DNA from: Megaleporinus macrocephalus
Lineage: Eukaryota; Chordata; Actinopteri; Characiformes; Anostomidae
DNA length: 64,000 nucleotides
Assembly (NCBI GenBank): GCA_021613375.1
Contig: CM038727.1
Location: 1,641,832-1,705,831 of the forward strand
Direction: 5' to 3'
Shown here: positions 11,091 to 24,128 of the stretch, one piece after another
Position numbering within the stretch: position 1 is the stretch's first letter
How the letters are laid out: every line of letters begins with the position of its first letter
Notes under the pieces: model-generated
Seen by the model: the letters and a program-made list of their open reading frames with translations, nothing else
What the model was told of the DNA's origin: nothing
Database searches by the model: none
Position numbers and translations under genes: made by a program

Positions 11091-11935
11091 TGTCTATTGA
11101 TGTGCTACACTGGCTCTGATGCATCGTAGTGTACGAAGTGAAGTGGTGCATCATCTACAGGAGATATTTTTGTACTCCAGCATCAGAGCTTTTGCTGACA
11201 CATGGGTTCATGACTTCAAAGAAAAAAATCCCATAATAATATTGTTTTATACTGACTGCTGATCAGAAGTGAATGAATGAAGTGAGTCATTAGGCTGTGA
11301 AGTCTTTGTCTGTCGCTGTGTCAGCTTCTTTTACACTGACTGGAAGTGTTTCCCCCTCTAGCCTTTGTAGCCAGTTTTACTCTTATTTAAATAACGTGCT
11401 TGTTTTCCACCATGTTGGCTGCCGAGCATCATTAGAAGGAAAAACAGGAGGTAAAGAAATGAAAGGATTTGTTTCTGTGCTGGTTGTTTGCCGTGTGATT
11501 GGATGAGATTCTTTGCCATCACCCGTTAAAAACACAACCATAAAATCAGACGCTCTGAAGTATCTGGTTGTTATATGTGAGACTACTGTAAAGCCCATGT
11601 GTTTGGAGTTGGCTGCATGTCTAAATTACTACAGGCACCACTAAACTACACAGTCACGTCTTTTCTGTTCAGTTCAATCAGAAAAGTTTCACCCAGACTG
11701 ACAGATATTCCAACTTCCTGTTGCTGGTTTTGCTGACCAGTTCAAATGTGAAGTTCATGTGTAGCATCCAGACTCAGACATAACATCCTTTTTTGTCTGA
11801 AGGGAAATATTTCAGAACCTTCACTTTTAATTTGTGCAATAATTTTCATCCTCGTCCCCCAACGTCTCCAGTAATCCTCTTATTACAGTAACTCTTACTT
11901 TAGAGCTCGTACAACAATTGAGATATTTTACTGGT
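11091..11935. other. Spacer with no recognised feature
   Basis: Two overlapping frames on opposite strands (around 11297-11598) have no recognisable product. I see no splice-flanked exon. Confidence 0.5.
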
Positions 11936-11939
11936 ACAA

Positions 11940-12775
11940 CACAGTCTTCACTAAAATCATTTCCTAAATAGTTACTATACTGAATAAATTTATATTTATA
12001 CAAGTAATTTCTTAAATAATTTCTACATCATATTAATTCAGAACTACAAAGTTATATTTATATAAATTTTTTCCTATATAGATACTATACTGAAAAATCC
12101 AGAGCTACAATTTTACAGTTATATAAATCGTTTTCTAAATAGTTACTATACAGAATAAATTTATATTTATATAAGTAATATCTTAAATAGTTTCTACATC
12201 ATATTAATCCAGAACTACAAAGTTATATTTATATACATATGTTCCTATATAGATACTATACTGAAAAATCCAGAGCTACAATTTTATATTTATATAAATC
12301 GTTTCCTAAATAGTTGCTATACTGAATAAATCCAGAGCTACAATTTTATATTTATATAATAATTTCTTAAATAGTTTATTATATGGAATAAATCCAGAGC
12401 TACAATTTTATAATTATATTAATGATTTCTTAAATAGGTTACTGTATCATATAGATCCCAAACTACAAAACTGCTAATGTATTTTTCTATAATAAAATTC
12501 CTTAATAGTTTACTATACGAAATAAATCCAGAGCTACAATTTTGTATTTATATTAATAATCTTCTAAATAATTTATTACGCTAAAAATATCTGGAGCAAC
12601 AAATTTAAATGTATATAAATCATTTTTAGTTACTATATTGAATAAATCCAGAGTTACACATTTATAATTATATAAATCATTTTCTAAATAGTTTACTATA
12701 CTGTATAAATTCAGGGTAACAAATTTATATTTATATACAATTTCCTAAATAGTTGACTGTAGTTTAAAACATTGA
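11940..12775. repeat. Degenerate ~62-bp AT-rich tandem repeat
   Basis: About thirteen decayed copies of a unit carrying CCTAAATAGTTACTATACTG, AATAAATCCAGAGCTACA and TTTATATTTATATAAAT. Divergence between units is much higher than in the other arrays, so this is probably an old array that has stopped homogenising. Confidence 0.8.
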
Positions 12776-13390
12776 AAAACAACTACAATCATATAAATGT
12801 GTTTTTTTTATTCTCTATGCTGTACAGTATCCACTGTCTGTTTTGTGTCTACTTTATTGATTCATTCATAATTTTTAATAAAATTAACTTTTACCACATG
12901 TTGGACGCCATAATCTCAGACAGATATTAAAATAAGATCTTACTGTTAAACATCTGAACATACCATCCATATGAAATAAGACTTTTTAACAAGCAACACA
13001 CGTCACATGTTGATCTCACTCTTCTGTTTTGAGTTTGAAGGTGTGAGAAGTGTGAACGTGGGGTCAGATCCGGTGATGAGTGGCCTGTATTTTACTATGT
13101 TGATACAAAAATCACTCGTTGTTAATTTAAGAATGACTTTTAACCATTGTTTATTTTTAGGAGAGAATAAATTGTGACTCCTCAGAAAAACCTGGTAGAC
13201 CCACCAAAACTGTGTCCATCAGATAAACAGCACTGAAAGCTTCACTCTTTAAGAAAAAGGAGAAAATTAAGCTCCACTCTTTAGTTCTTTATTTACAATT
13301 ATTGCTATGAATAACATTTTTAGAAATCAAAAGTAATTTTTTATGTATACTATTTTCTCTTTAAAGTTGACCACAGTAATCCACCACTTC

Positions 13391-13488
<98 letters not shown>

Positions 13489-14930
13489 ATAATCAATATA
13501 ATGATAGTCAGGGAATAGCTATTAGTTCATATCTACAGTTAGGACAATAATAAAAGGTCATCTTTTGTTCATAATTATATTTTGGGATCTACTGAAACAG
13601 ATTTACATGTTTTCATTTTTCCTAAAACACAGTTTATTACAGACTGTACATCTCTGACCACCCTCTGTGAATGCTTGTGGGACTTTGACCCTGGAACTGT
13701 GTTCTGTAGGTGGGTGAAGTGAACAATGATCTTCTCTCAGAGAAGGTTCGGCGTGAAGAGAACTTTGACTGCACTGAAGAGAACCTTGTTCCCATTTGTT
13801 ACATATGACTGTTACGCACCTCCTCTAGAGGCGCTGGAAGGCTAGTTAAGGTATGTGGCATCTCAAATGACCAGGACACTTCAAACTGATCTCTGTCTGT
13901 TTCTACCAACAAACAATGATACAAAACATCTCAGCCACCTGTTTAAACCCCATAGAAACCTGTAAGGAGAGGCTAGGACCTTCTCCAGCCTTATAAGATC
14001 TTATCATAGGAGGTTGTTTTACTGGCAAAATAATTTTGGTATGTATGGTTTTGCTAACAAATAAATCATTTCAGAACAAATTGACAATTTCAATGTTTTC
14101 ATTCTTTCAAAGTGAGATTAAGCTAAAAACTGTTGTTGTGTGAAAAGGTTATATATATGTATATTGTTGCTGTTGAAAGAAAATGGTATCTCCATTTTTG
14201 ACTTTTTTTTTTGCTTTAATTGCTGAAACATTTATGATGAATGAACCAATAGAATTTTTATATATATATATAGTTGTTGATACATTACTTTTGTTAAGTT
14301 CCCTGTTAAGACTCTGTTAAATATGTTGAGTTGGGATCACACATTTTGGACATTCTGTTACTGCCAGTATAACCAGTACCACCAGTCAGAGAGATAAATG
14401 CTGAACGGATACTGAGAGGAGTTTTTGAGAGGGGGTCTGTCTGTCATCACTGTCTTTAAGCAGAAGCAGTTAGACTGCATTTCTCAGAATTGCTCCAGTT
14501 TGCCAGTGACTGAGTAACGGAACAGGCCGTTAGTCATGGAAACCCTCCTCCTCTACTCACACGAGTAGTGTGGAAGGGAAATGAGACACTCACACCATCG
14601 TTTTATGCAGAGTAACTTAATTGCTTAAGAACAGCAGAGCTTAGTCATAATGAGAGAGTGGGGTACTGCAGCATACTAATAAACCTTCACAGCGACAGAG
14701 AGCGTGAGCTACACTAGCAGGAGGTAAACTACTACTACTAGAGGTAAACAAGCAGGAGAGAAGCACTTATTAATTCAGGAGTGCTGAAATTGTGAACCAG
14801 CGAGGAAACCACTGAGAAGAACCAAGACTCAAAGAGGAAACCCAACCATATCCTGGTCAACACCACATAACAGAAACAGATTACAACTAATAGAACTCCA
14901 TTTAACTTAGAGAACCAGGCTCTGTCACTG
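12776..14930. other. Long spacer, only a TA microsatellite recognised
   Basis: A pure TA run occupies about 13393-13485. The rest is AT-rich sequence without a supportable open frame, splice-flanked exon or tandem array. Confidence 0.6.
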
Positions 14931-14954
14931 GACAGAGGTGTTTATCTAAATCAG

Positions 14955-15240
14955 TGATCGGTGGTGATTACTGTTAGAGGCCAAGCTATTACATCACCAC
15001 TAGTAGAAGGCAGGAGATCCGGGGGTTCATGGACACTGAGGTTTATGGTAAACTGAGATGTTGGTGCTGTTGACTCACCACTTCACGCGATCACACAGGT
15101 GTGTTGGCGGTGGAGTGGGGGGGGTCCCAGTGTCACAGGGTGGTCTCATGTCTAAGTTCTTCTGGTTCTCTCCTTTTAGTTTAGGCTGGTATAGTTAGAT
15201 CTGCCACTATAGAGTCTATAGAGTCACCAACCACACTCTG
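14955..15240 (+). repeat. Dispersed repeat shared with 43.94-44.17 kb
   Basis: Motifs GGTTTATGGTAAACTGAGAT, GTTGGTGCTGTTGAC, GATCACACAG and GGGTGGTCTCATGTCTA occur in the same order at about 43940-44170. They are partly reversed at 16740-16845. No coding capacity is seen. It is likely a TE fragment family. Confidence 0.7.
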
Positions 15241-15629
15241 AAATACTCCACAACCTCTATACTAATCCAGACCAGAACTAGCTCTATCTGTTCACTCTTC
15301 CTGAGATACAGACTGCCCTCCTGTCCTGCCAAACACTGCTGGAGGACTGACCATCTAGGCCTCCTCCTTAGCCAACACCAACCAGCTCTCATCTTCATTA
15401 GTGCTTCATCTGCTACAACTCAACTGCAGCACCACTGCGATGGGACTGTTTCAGCTTAAACAAACAAAGACTGAGTCACAGACTGCCTCTACCTGTGTGG
15501 TTTCTAAAACTTTTACCATGCACACTAGTGATGATACCGAGGCAAATGATATTGAGGCTTCGGAGCTTGTGTCGAGAAATCCAGGAAGTCGTTTATGAAG
15601 TATGGAGGTTTGCTTTGTTGAGGGCGAGT

Positions 15630-16565
15630 GGCGTCACTGATAACGTCTGAAGTCTCGCTGGTTCAGGACGTGGTTCGAGTGTTGCCGTGATTTATTGTTT
15701 CTTAATAAAAATTAAAGTCACCATCACCTCACAATCACTGTCCCATCTCTTAAAACCACTGAAACAGTTTTAACACCAATATCTCACGTACTATAGGATT
15801 TATTTACTGACTGAAATCAAACTGGCAAGAATTTTGGAATTAACAGACCCACACAATCAGACACAGATCAGATAAACAAATGAATTAACCACGGAAAATT
15901 AAATTAAGGTGTTTTATGGATATACTTGTTCCAACGTTGCAAGAGGCCATAGCAAATAGTTGAAATGACAAGAAAAGTTTTGGCCAGCAGGGGGGTTCGT
16001 GTGCACATAAAGCTTCGAGTAATGAACCTTTCTTTAAACCAGCTGGAGGGAAAGCTTCAACGCTTCAAGAGGTTTCATCTAGCCATTACTACTGATGACC
16101 TCTGAAGCCTCGCTGGTTCAGGACCTGGTTCAAGTGTTGGCGTGATTTAATGATTCTTAATGAAAATCACCACCATCACCCCACACTGTCCTATCTCTTA
16201 AAACCACTGCAACAGTTTTAACATCAGTATCTCATGTACTATTGGATTTATTTACTGACTGAAATCAAACTGGCAAGAATTTTGAAATTAACAGACCCAC
16301 TCAATCAAACACAGGTTAAATTAAACAAATTAAACGAATGAACCACAGAAAATTAAATAAAGGTGTTTTTATGTATATATATGTGGCAGTGTTTATTTCC
16401 ATTGCTGACAAAGTTGCAGTAGGCCATCACAAACAGTTAAAATGACAATAAACGTTTTGGCCAGCAGGGGGGTTCATGTGCACATGAAGCTTCGAGAAAT
16501 TAACATATTTATGAACCAGCTGGAGGGAAAGCGTAAATGCTTCAAGAAGCTTCATCTGGGTATCA
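15630..16565 (+). repeat. Tandem duplication of a ~480-bp segment
   Basis: Copy 1 (about 15630-16085) and copy 2 (about 16095-16565) share GAAGTCTCGCTGGTTCAGGA near the start, CTGAAATCAAACTGGCAAGA in the middle and CCAGCTGGAGGGAAAGC near the end. Copies differ by substitutions and small indels. Neither has a real frame. Confidence 0.85.
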
Positions 16566-16611
16566 CTAATGCAGACTTCAAACAGAGATTCTTTCAGCTT
16601 TTATTCTGAAT

Positions 16612-16850
16612 CTTAATAAACTGTAGATACTGTGTGAACAGAGGAGGACGGGTCTCCTCCTGTGAGTCTTGGCTCTTCTTGCGGTTTCTTCCTCACGAGG
16701 GAGTAATTTCTTGCCACCATCGTCTCTGGCTCCACAACCAACACATTTTGGTGTGATCTTGTGAAAGTGGTGGTACAACAGCACCAGCATCTCAGTTTAC
16801 TATAAACCTTTGTATCCATGAACCCCTGGATCTCCTGCCTCTATTTAAGG
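16612..16850 (+). repeat. Dispersed repeat modules
   Basis: The first half matches the GAGGAGGATGGGT / TTTCTTCCTC module of 10.2 and 10.6 kb. The second half, from about 16740, is a reverse-orientation fragment of the 14955/43940 repeat (CAGCACCAGCATCTCAGTTT then GATCTCCTGCCTC). Open frames here are therefore repeat-derived. Confidence 0.6.
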
Positions 16851-17420
16851 GCAATCCTAACAAACCAGCAACCAAAGCAAACCAGGGAAACCAACAGAAC
16901 ACCAGAGCACCCTCAGTGGGTAACCACCATTAACAATACCTCCCAAAGAACCGAGACCAACAGCGGAGTATATACACAGACTCAGACAATGAGCTACAGG
17001 TGAACGGCATTAAAATGATGATTGGTGGGTTCTGAGCATGTGGCAATGACATCATGATGGGGTGCATTATGGGAAATGTAGTTCATGGAAGCAGAAAGAG
17101 AACCTAGAGGCGAGACAACATTATAGATTACAGCTTGCAATATCTGCTCCACATGTTCAGAACAGCAGTTCATTTGTAGCCATGACAAATTGGGTTGAGA
17201 GTTTCTTCAACTTCATGCAAATTAGTTAAGCGACATTCTAAACGATTGGCTCCAACAAATTCTTTGGACCACTCATAGACGTCGGGGGTCTCCAACCACT
17301 GCTCTCTGACCTGTGTTCCTGCTAGCATTTCGTTCCAGTTCTCAACAACGTGATGGTGAACATGGGAGAGAAGCTCATTACTGCTGTTTCTTAGTTTCCC
17401 GTTTTATATGAGACAAATTT
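16851..17420. other. Spacer with no recognised feature
   Basis: Short opposite-strand frames only (up to 64 codons). No gene is supported. Confidence 0.5.
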
Positions 17421-17427
17421 CATTACA

Positions 17428-17770
17428 TCCAAAATGGACTACCGCAATAGCATTCTCTACGGCACATCTAACAAAATCCTAAATAAACTTCAGTATAATC
17501 AGAACTCAGCTGCTCCATCACCACACTCCTTCCTGTAGCCTTTCGTTCCTCTGAGGTCAATCTTCTGTCCATTTCCATCAGGACTAAGCACCGGACCTGG
17601 GTGATAGAGCCTTCTCCATAGCTGCAATAAGATCCATAAGAGACTGCTCAGATCTGTCTAAATGTAAGTCTTTCCTTAAAACCCACCTTTCCAGCACTGC
17701 TTTCAGCTTGTAATGTCATACCTTGTTTATATTTGTACTCTTTATTTTTCTTATTTTTATTCTGTCTGTA
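17428..17770 (+). pseudogene. LINE reverse-transcriptase C-terminal fragment
   Basis: The plus strand reads MDYRNSILYG at 17433, followed by LNKLQYNQNSAA. This corresponds to the conserved post-palm segment of fish LINE reverse transcriptases (usual form LDYCNSLLYGLP, then LQ.VQN.AAR). After a frame shift near 17525 the segment continues to a KCKSFLKTHL-like stretch near 17690. Only the last part of the ORF remains, with stops and shifts, so it is a dead 5'-truncated insertion. The clade (L2 / CR1 / Rex-like) cannot be fixed from this fragment. Confidence 0.7.
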
Positions 17771-18665
17771 GCGCAGGGCTCACTTAAGATTACCTGTACA
17801 ACAATAGGGATAATCAATGGACCAGTTAGATTCGCTCAGGGAGCAATACACAGAAGAAATGAGACCAGAGAATGTGGAAGAGTGTATTGTATGTAAACAA
17901 AATAAATGTCTTCAAGTAAACAACAGTCCCAACAATCCAAATGTATAAAATGCAAAAGAGTTTTTCCAGGAAAAAAAATATAAAAAAAATAAATTGTTAG
18001 CTGATCACCAAAGCAAAGGTTAGTACTCAATTTATTCTTTGCTTAAATATTGTTGTCAGTTACTTTTATTTTCCCAAACTAATCACCTGTGTTTGCTTCT
18101 AGAGTTATTGATTAAATTCTCAGGTACGTATTTGTTATTATTATTATTATAGCCTATTTATTGTTTTGCAATTAATTGTTTCTCTTCTTTTTCCCCTCTA
18201 GGTCCGATTACATTTATAAGGTAACGGTAAGTATTTTTTTGTGAACAATTGTTTTATTGATTTTGGTAAATTATTATTTTCACAGTATAACAATATAATA
18301 TAACAACATACAACCAAGGTAACGGTAAGTATTAAGGTTGGTATTTTTACTGGTTATTGTTTAGTCTGTAGTTAGAATCTAATATGCAAATATAAAATAT
18401 ATTAATAGATAACTTGTGTCTAGGATCAGTTTTCTTGAAATTTAACCCAACTTGAAGTTTCCCTTTAAGAACAACCCAGCAATGTTCAATAAAGTAGTAG
18501 CCAGAAATTTATATCAAAACCATCAAATTACACAAGATAATAAACGAATAAATCAGCAACCAAATAAGAAATAAAAATCCTTTTCACAGTTTCTTAGCTT
18601 TTAATAAAATAACTGTAGTAGTTTTTTTCCTTGAAAAGTGTCAAAAGTGTTATATTAGTTATATT
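17771..18665. other. AT-rich spacer
   Basis: Contains a short near-duplication of GGTAACGGTAAGTAT at 18221 and 18318. No gene is seen. Confidence 0.5.
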
Positions 18666-18672
18666 AGTTCCG

Positions 18673-18754
18673 TTTTTGTAGATGTTAAGTAGAGATCGAC
18701 CGATATATCGGCCAACCGATATATTGGTCGATCTCTACTTAACATCTACAAAAA
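18673..18754. repeat. Near-perfect palindrome, 39-bp arms
   Basis: Arms 18673-18711 and 18716-18754 are reverse complements with one mismatch around a 4-base spacer. The core AGAGATCGACCGATATATCG resembles the terminal repeat I associate with certain fish hAT-type DNA transposons. It may be two termini left head to head after loss of the body. Confidence 0.85.
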
Positions 18755-19049
18755 TATTTGGCATTTTTTTATATATCGGCATTGGCTGATATCAGTGTTT
18801 CGCAGCAGCAATTTAAAGTCAGGAATGTCCGTGGGCAGCCCCGTGTTGTTGTTGCGGTAAAACGTGCTGCTGCCGCATGTAAAGGACCCCAGGCGGAAAC
18901 CTTTGGAACTATTCGGCCAAACAAGTAAAAATTAATAATTTATAGTGAACATTGAGTTTTTAATGAGGCGGTTACGTGTTTCTAGTTACGGCCGTAGCTG
19001 TGAACCAGAGCGGATGTTTTACTCCTTAGCTCTGGGGCTAAAGCTAACC

Positions 19050-19285
19050 ACACAGGATGGACAGTTGTTCAGTATGAGACCACACAGGATGGACAGTTGT
19101 TCAGTATCAGATCACACAGGATGGGCAGTTTTTCAGTATCAGATCACACAGGATGGACAGTTGTTTAATATCAGACTACACAGGATGGGCAGTTGTTCAG
19201 TATCAGATCACACAGGATGGACAGTTGTTTAATATCAGACTACACAGGATGTGCAGTTGTTCAGCATCAGACTACACAGGATGAG
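19050..19285. repeat. 32-bp minisatellite, part 1
   Basis: About seven copies of a 32-bp unit containing CACACAGGATGGGCAGTTGT and TCAGTATCAGAC. The same unit resumes at 19975, so one array has probably been split. Confidence 0.95.
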
Positions 19286-19809
19286 GTTTTACACTCTAGA
19301 AAAGTTTTGTGATGTCATTGTTGTCAGGACTACAAACATTATGATTCTCATGATCTGAAGAACCTGGAGAAATCTGCTAATCTGCTCAACAGCTGCCTCC
19401 CAGTGAACTCAAAAGAGGTTCTGTCGCTCCACCCGTTCTTTTCTCCACTTCTGCTGCTGTGACACCGTTTCATCACAATTCAGGTACCAGCTCAGACTGA
19501 CATCACTGTTTTTAGGTTTGTTACCTGCTAGCCTGCGGGTGGGCCTCAGATCTGCTGCTGGTGTTGAGACTGACTTCCTGTTGTGACGCTGCTGTTGTCA
19601 CTCGTGAGGTAAACCAGATTCCAGAGCAGTTTTCTACTGAAATGTGAGTCAATTTGTGGACCACATGTAGGTCATCATGTCAGCGTAGTGTCATGTATAC
19701 CGTGTATTTCTGCTGCTACTGTTTATGGCTGTGTAGTGCACTTTGGCTGGAGTCCAATGATGATCAGTGAGTCAGAGTTTTTACAACGGATGTTGTCACG
19801 AAGCAGCTT

Positions 19810-19955
19810 TACAAAAAATCTGGGTCCAATCCCCCAGTGAGCATCGTCAGGGGCGACAGAGGCAGGAAAACCTCCCTCAGACCAAGAGGAAGAACCTCGA
19901 GAGGAACCAGAGCCAAGTGGAACCCATCCTCCTCTGGTCCACACCGGATAGTAAC
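19810..19955 (-). repeat. Dispersed repeat fragment (reverse orientation)
   Basis: On the minus strand it carries the TTCCTCTCGAGG...TTCTTCCTCTTGGT-type module related to 10.2 and 16.6 kb. The overlapping frames on both strands belong to this repeat, not to a gene. Confidence 0.5.
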
Positions 19956-19974
19956 TAATTAGTTAGACTAATCA

Positions 19975-20630
19975 GTTGTTTAGCATAAGACCACACAGGA
20001 TGGGCAGTTGTTCAGTATCAGACCACACAGGATGGGCAGTTGTTCAGTATCAGACCACACAGGATGGGCAGTTGTTCAGTATCAGACCACACATGATGGG
20101 CAGTTTTTCCACATCAGACCACACAGGATGGGCAGTTGTTCAGTATCAGACTACAGAGAATGGATATTTGTTCAGTATCAGACCACACAGGATGGGCAGT
20201 TGTTCAGTAGCAGAACGAACAGGATGGGCAGTTGTTCAGTATCAGACCACACAGGATTGAGAGTTGTTCAGTATCAGACCACACAGGATGGGCAGTTGTT
20301 CAGTATCAGACCACACAGGATGGGCAGTTGTTCAGTATCAGACCACACAGGATGGGCAGTTGTTCAGCATCAGACCACACAGGATGGGCAGTTGTTCAGC
20401 ATCAGACCACACAGGATGGGCAGTTGTTCAGTATCAGACCACACAGGATGGGCAGTTGTTCAGGATCAGACCGCACAGGATGGGCAGTTGTTCAGTATGA
20501 GACCGCACAGGATAGGCAGTTGTTCAGTATCAGACCACACAGGATGGGCAGTTGTTCAGTATCAGACCACACAGGATGGACAGTTGTTCAGTATCAGACC
20601 GCACAGGATGGGCAGTTGTTCAGCATTAGT
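19975..20630. repeat. 32-bp minisatellite, part 2
   Basis: About twenty copies of the same unit as at 19050. The unit length is not a multiple of three, so a three-unit cycle of 96 bp produces frames of up to 208 codons that repeat every 32 residues. These are artefacts. Confidence 0.97.
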
Positions 20631-23420
20631 TTAGGCTGGTTGAGGATATTTGAAGTTAGGAGATTAGATTTGTCCCTAATTTATTAATATATTTATTTAG
20701 AGTTAAACATGCTGCATTCGTACTGTAGTACTGAGAGCAGCTGTTTACAGAGCAAATAACAAAAGCAGCACTCTGTAGAAATATTCAAATATATAGATTC
20801 TGCCTGTTCAGGTCGGCCCACTCCGGCTTAACATGTCGCAGGAGACTCACTTGACTGATTCCTGACTGTGCTGTATGTTACCAGTGAGGTGATACGACAT
20901 TACAGAGAAATGTTCTCATGCTTTTAGGTTGAACTTCCATCCTTGTCCTACTTATTATCCTGCTACCTTCTGAGAACTGACCTCATCACTCGTCTCTGAA
21001 TGCTGTCTTACACTTTAGCCTCGTTTTCTGTGTAAACATCTGCAGTTTTGTTTCCAGGAAAGCTGAACGATAGAGCTGTGGCAGTTCCTGTGAGGATGTG
21101 GTGGTTGCCTGAAGGACGCTGTACAAGTTCTCATTACAGTGATTTATATTTATATATATATATATAAAAAAACACAGCAGGAGGAATGATAGACAGTACA
21201 CATATGTAGGTGAAGCGATTCTCTAGTGGAACCTCAGTGGTATGACTGAAACCTGGGAGTGAAATCAGTTCCTCAGTTCTAACACCTTTACTTTTCACTT
21301 CTAGGGCCATCAGTTTCCTCAACCGACAGACACCTTCACACGCACACCCACAGATAAACCATCTTGCTATCTGCTTCTGCAGCTCCGGACTATGTCTGAG
21401 ATACTATATTTGAATACCGTAATTCTTATATTCACCTAATATATTTTTTTAAGATTTAATAAATAAATATTAATTTATTTAGGACTTGATTTGGAACGGG
21501 CAACAAAAGGCTGGAAAAGTAAGTGGTACTAATAATAACAGCTGGAGGAGCAAATAGTCATTTGAATGGATATAAAAAGAGCATTCTATTTATTTATTTA
21601 TTTATTTATTTTTTAAATATATGCAGTCATCGTGTAGAGTGAGGACAATAAACATAAAAAACAGGGATTGCCAAGGAGAATAAAGGATATGAGAAGAAAA
21701 AGAAAAAAAATGGGATGAGATGGGATGAGAAACAAACAAACAAATAAACATAAGCATATATACAAACAAACAAACAAACTGACAAAAAAAGAAAAAGTGA
21801 GAAGAGAAAACAAATTATAATATTTTACCCTCAGAGCGTGCACTGAGCTGAAGCCATTTATAATGATACCGACCATAAATAATTTTTTTGTGTGTTTATG
21901 TGTGTGTGAGTGTGTGTGTGTGTTAATATGTGACCAGGAACATTCTGGTTGGGGCACTGCAGGTAGGTATAAAAGAAAAGGAAGTTAAGGTGGTTCTAGA
22001 ATGTTGTTAAGTTTTTCACATAAACAATCATAACTAATTATCAACGTTACATCATCTACACCTTCGCCTACAGCTCTGGTGCTGCAAATATAAACATTAG
22101 AGCTTATAATAAAAACAAAACTATATAAATCATATAGAACAACAACCAGCACACTTCTGCAGAGTAATGAGACTTTATTGCTTAAGAACAGCCATAAAAA
22201 CACTACAGCCAGAGATTCAGGGAATAACTGTATTAATACTAATAATTCACAGGTAGTTATATAATGCATAAATAAGTTTATATTATGTTAAAAGTGAGTG
22301 TATATACGTAGCAGAAGCATAAATTACTGATGAAAGATAAAAGAACGATGAACAGAGACTCCTTTAGACCGGATCACCATCTTCAGTCCTTGTACACTGT
22401 CAGACCTGTAAGGTATGATTAATAGAATTAATAGCTGGAACTGGTAATAAAATAAAATAAATAAATAAGATAAGATAATAAGCATTAGACATGCCATAAA
22501 ACAGTCATTAAAACAATAACAGGCTCATTATGTACACAGCTGACCCGAGAGTGGACCTGATTGGACAGCCTCGTCTGTGAAAATGCTAATTATCAGCCGG
22601 GTCTCTTTATTAAAGGACATCTGTACTGTGGACCAAGACTGGACAACGAGGATGATTAAAACCAGTGACTTATATAGTTATAGTTTACCTGTACACAGGT
22701 AGGTGAAGGTAGTGTTACAGTTTACCTGTACACAGGTAGGTAAAGGTAGTGTTAAGAGTCTTACCCAGGAACTCTTATTGGTATAGCGTAAGGTGGTTAC
22801 CCAGGTAGGGAATGAAACCCCAGTACACTGTATACAAGGGTGTTGGAGCAGGTTTGACATTGAGGGGGGACACATTTGCTAATATGAATCAAAGCCCACC
22901 CTATCCCCTAAAATATTACCTATAAGCTGATTTCACTGTAGGTAAGGTAGTAAATCACTGTATGTGTAGTGACGCAGAATAACATTTGTGGAATTACAGT
23001 CAATTACTAATAAATAAACAATATACAACATTATCTGTACATCTGATTATTATTAGATAAATCCAATTAAAGACCACTTTACAAACTAAACTAGATACTC
23101 CATATTACATGGCACTGCTGTCAGAAAACTTATTATACATGTAATGTCTGGATTATATACATATATAACTAAAAAAATCTTTGGAGTATGATGCTGATAT
23201 GAAATGATAAATAAATGTATGTTGAGGTTTCCTGACTAGACTAGACTAACATTAATGTTAGACTGTAAGGCTGTGTCCCAAACAGCACCCTCTGGAACAT
23301 TACATACTGCACTACTGACAGCACTTCTAACAATGGTGTCCTTGTTTTTAATAAATTAATTATATAAAATTTTATTTTTTTACGTATTTAGTGTAGTAGC
23401 AGTCTGCGAGGCGAGAGTTC
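20631..23420. other. Long largely unique spacer upstream of the chemokine cluster
   Basis: Contains a TA run near 21148, a TTTA tract near 21588-21615 and a direct duplication of a ~37-bp ACCTGTACACAGGTAGGT-containing unit at 22684-22745. On the minus strand an AATAAA at about 23372 may serve the chemokine gene that begins at 24533. No exon of another gene is convincing. Confidence 0.5.
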
Positions 23421-23804
23421 GAGTCAGTGAAGCTGCTGACTGCAGGATATTTCTGAACAAGCCTTAACACACTGAAAGACCCAGAGACCACCTAACAACC
23501 AGAGCCCTTTGCTTAAATAAAAGTTTTTTAACAGTTTCCGCTTTTCTGTGGTTTAATTTGTGGGTGGGACAAATCTACCTGTTTTTGATAATGGGTGGGA
23601 CACGCCCCCCCACCCCCCCCTGGTTCCTATGCCAATGACTGCATCAACCACAGTTTAAACAGATATCAGTGAATGTTTAATCTTCACAGACTCAGTATTA
23701 AGCTTTAGTCCTGAAATCAGTGACCAGTACTAACATTCCTAACCATGCCTGTTTCAGAAGATGTGTAGTTCAGGCTCTACAGCGGTGGTTACAGGAGTAA
23801 ATAC

Positions 23805-24090
23805 CTTTCTGTCTTCGTTCAATCCAGCGGGCTGCGGGATCCGAGCAGTATTTATCCGTCTCAGAGAAAAATCTACAAACAGCAGACACAATCAGATCAA
23901 ACTGTTTACATACACCATGAACAAAATCCAGAGATACACAACTGAGAACCTTACATGATGGCTTTAACGCAGGGGGCCAAGGCGTTCTGGTGCCTGTATC
24001 CGACGAGCGTTATGTTACGCGGGATAGGCATTTTGGACACTTGCTCACAGCAAATCAGTCCGACTCTGGTGGGCCGACGAACTGAGAGAT

Positions 24091-24128
<38 letters not shown>

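Noticed and set aside
19976..20687. 208-codon frame with a 32-residue repeat
   Set aside because: Shadow of the 32-bp minisatellite.
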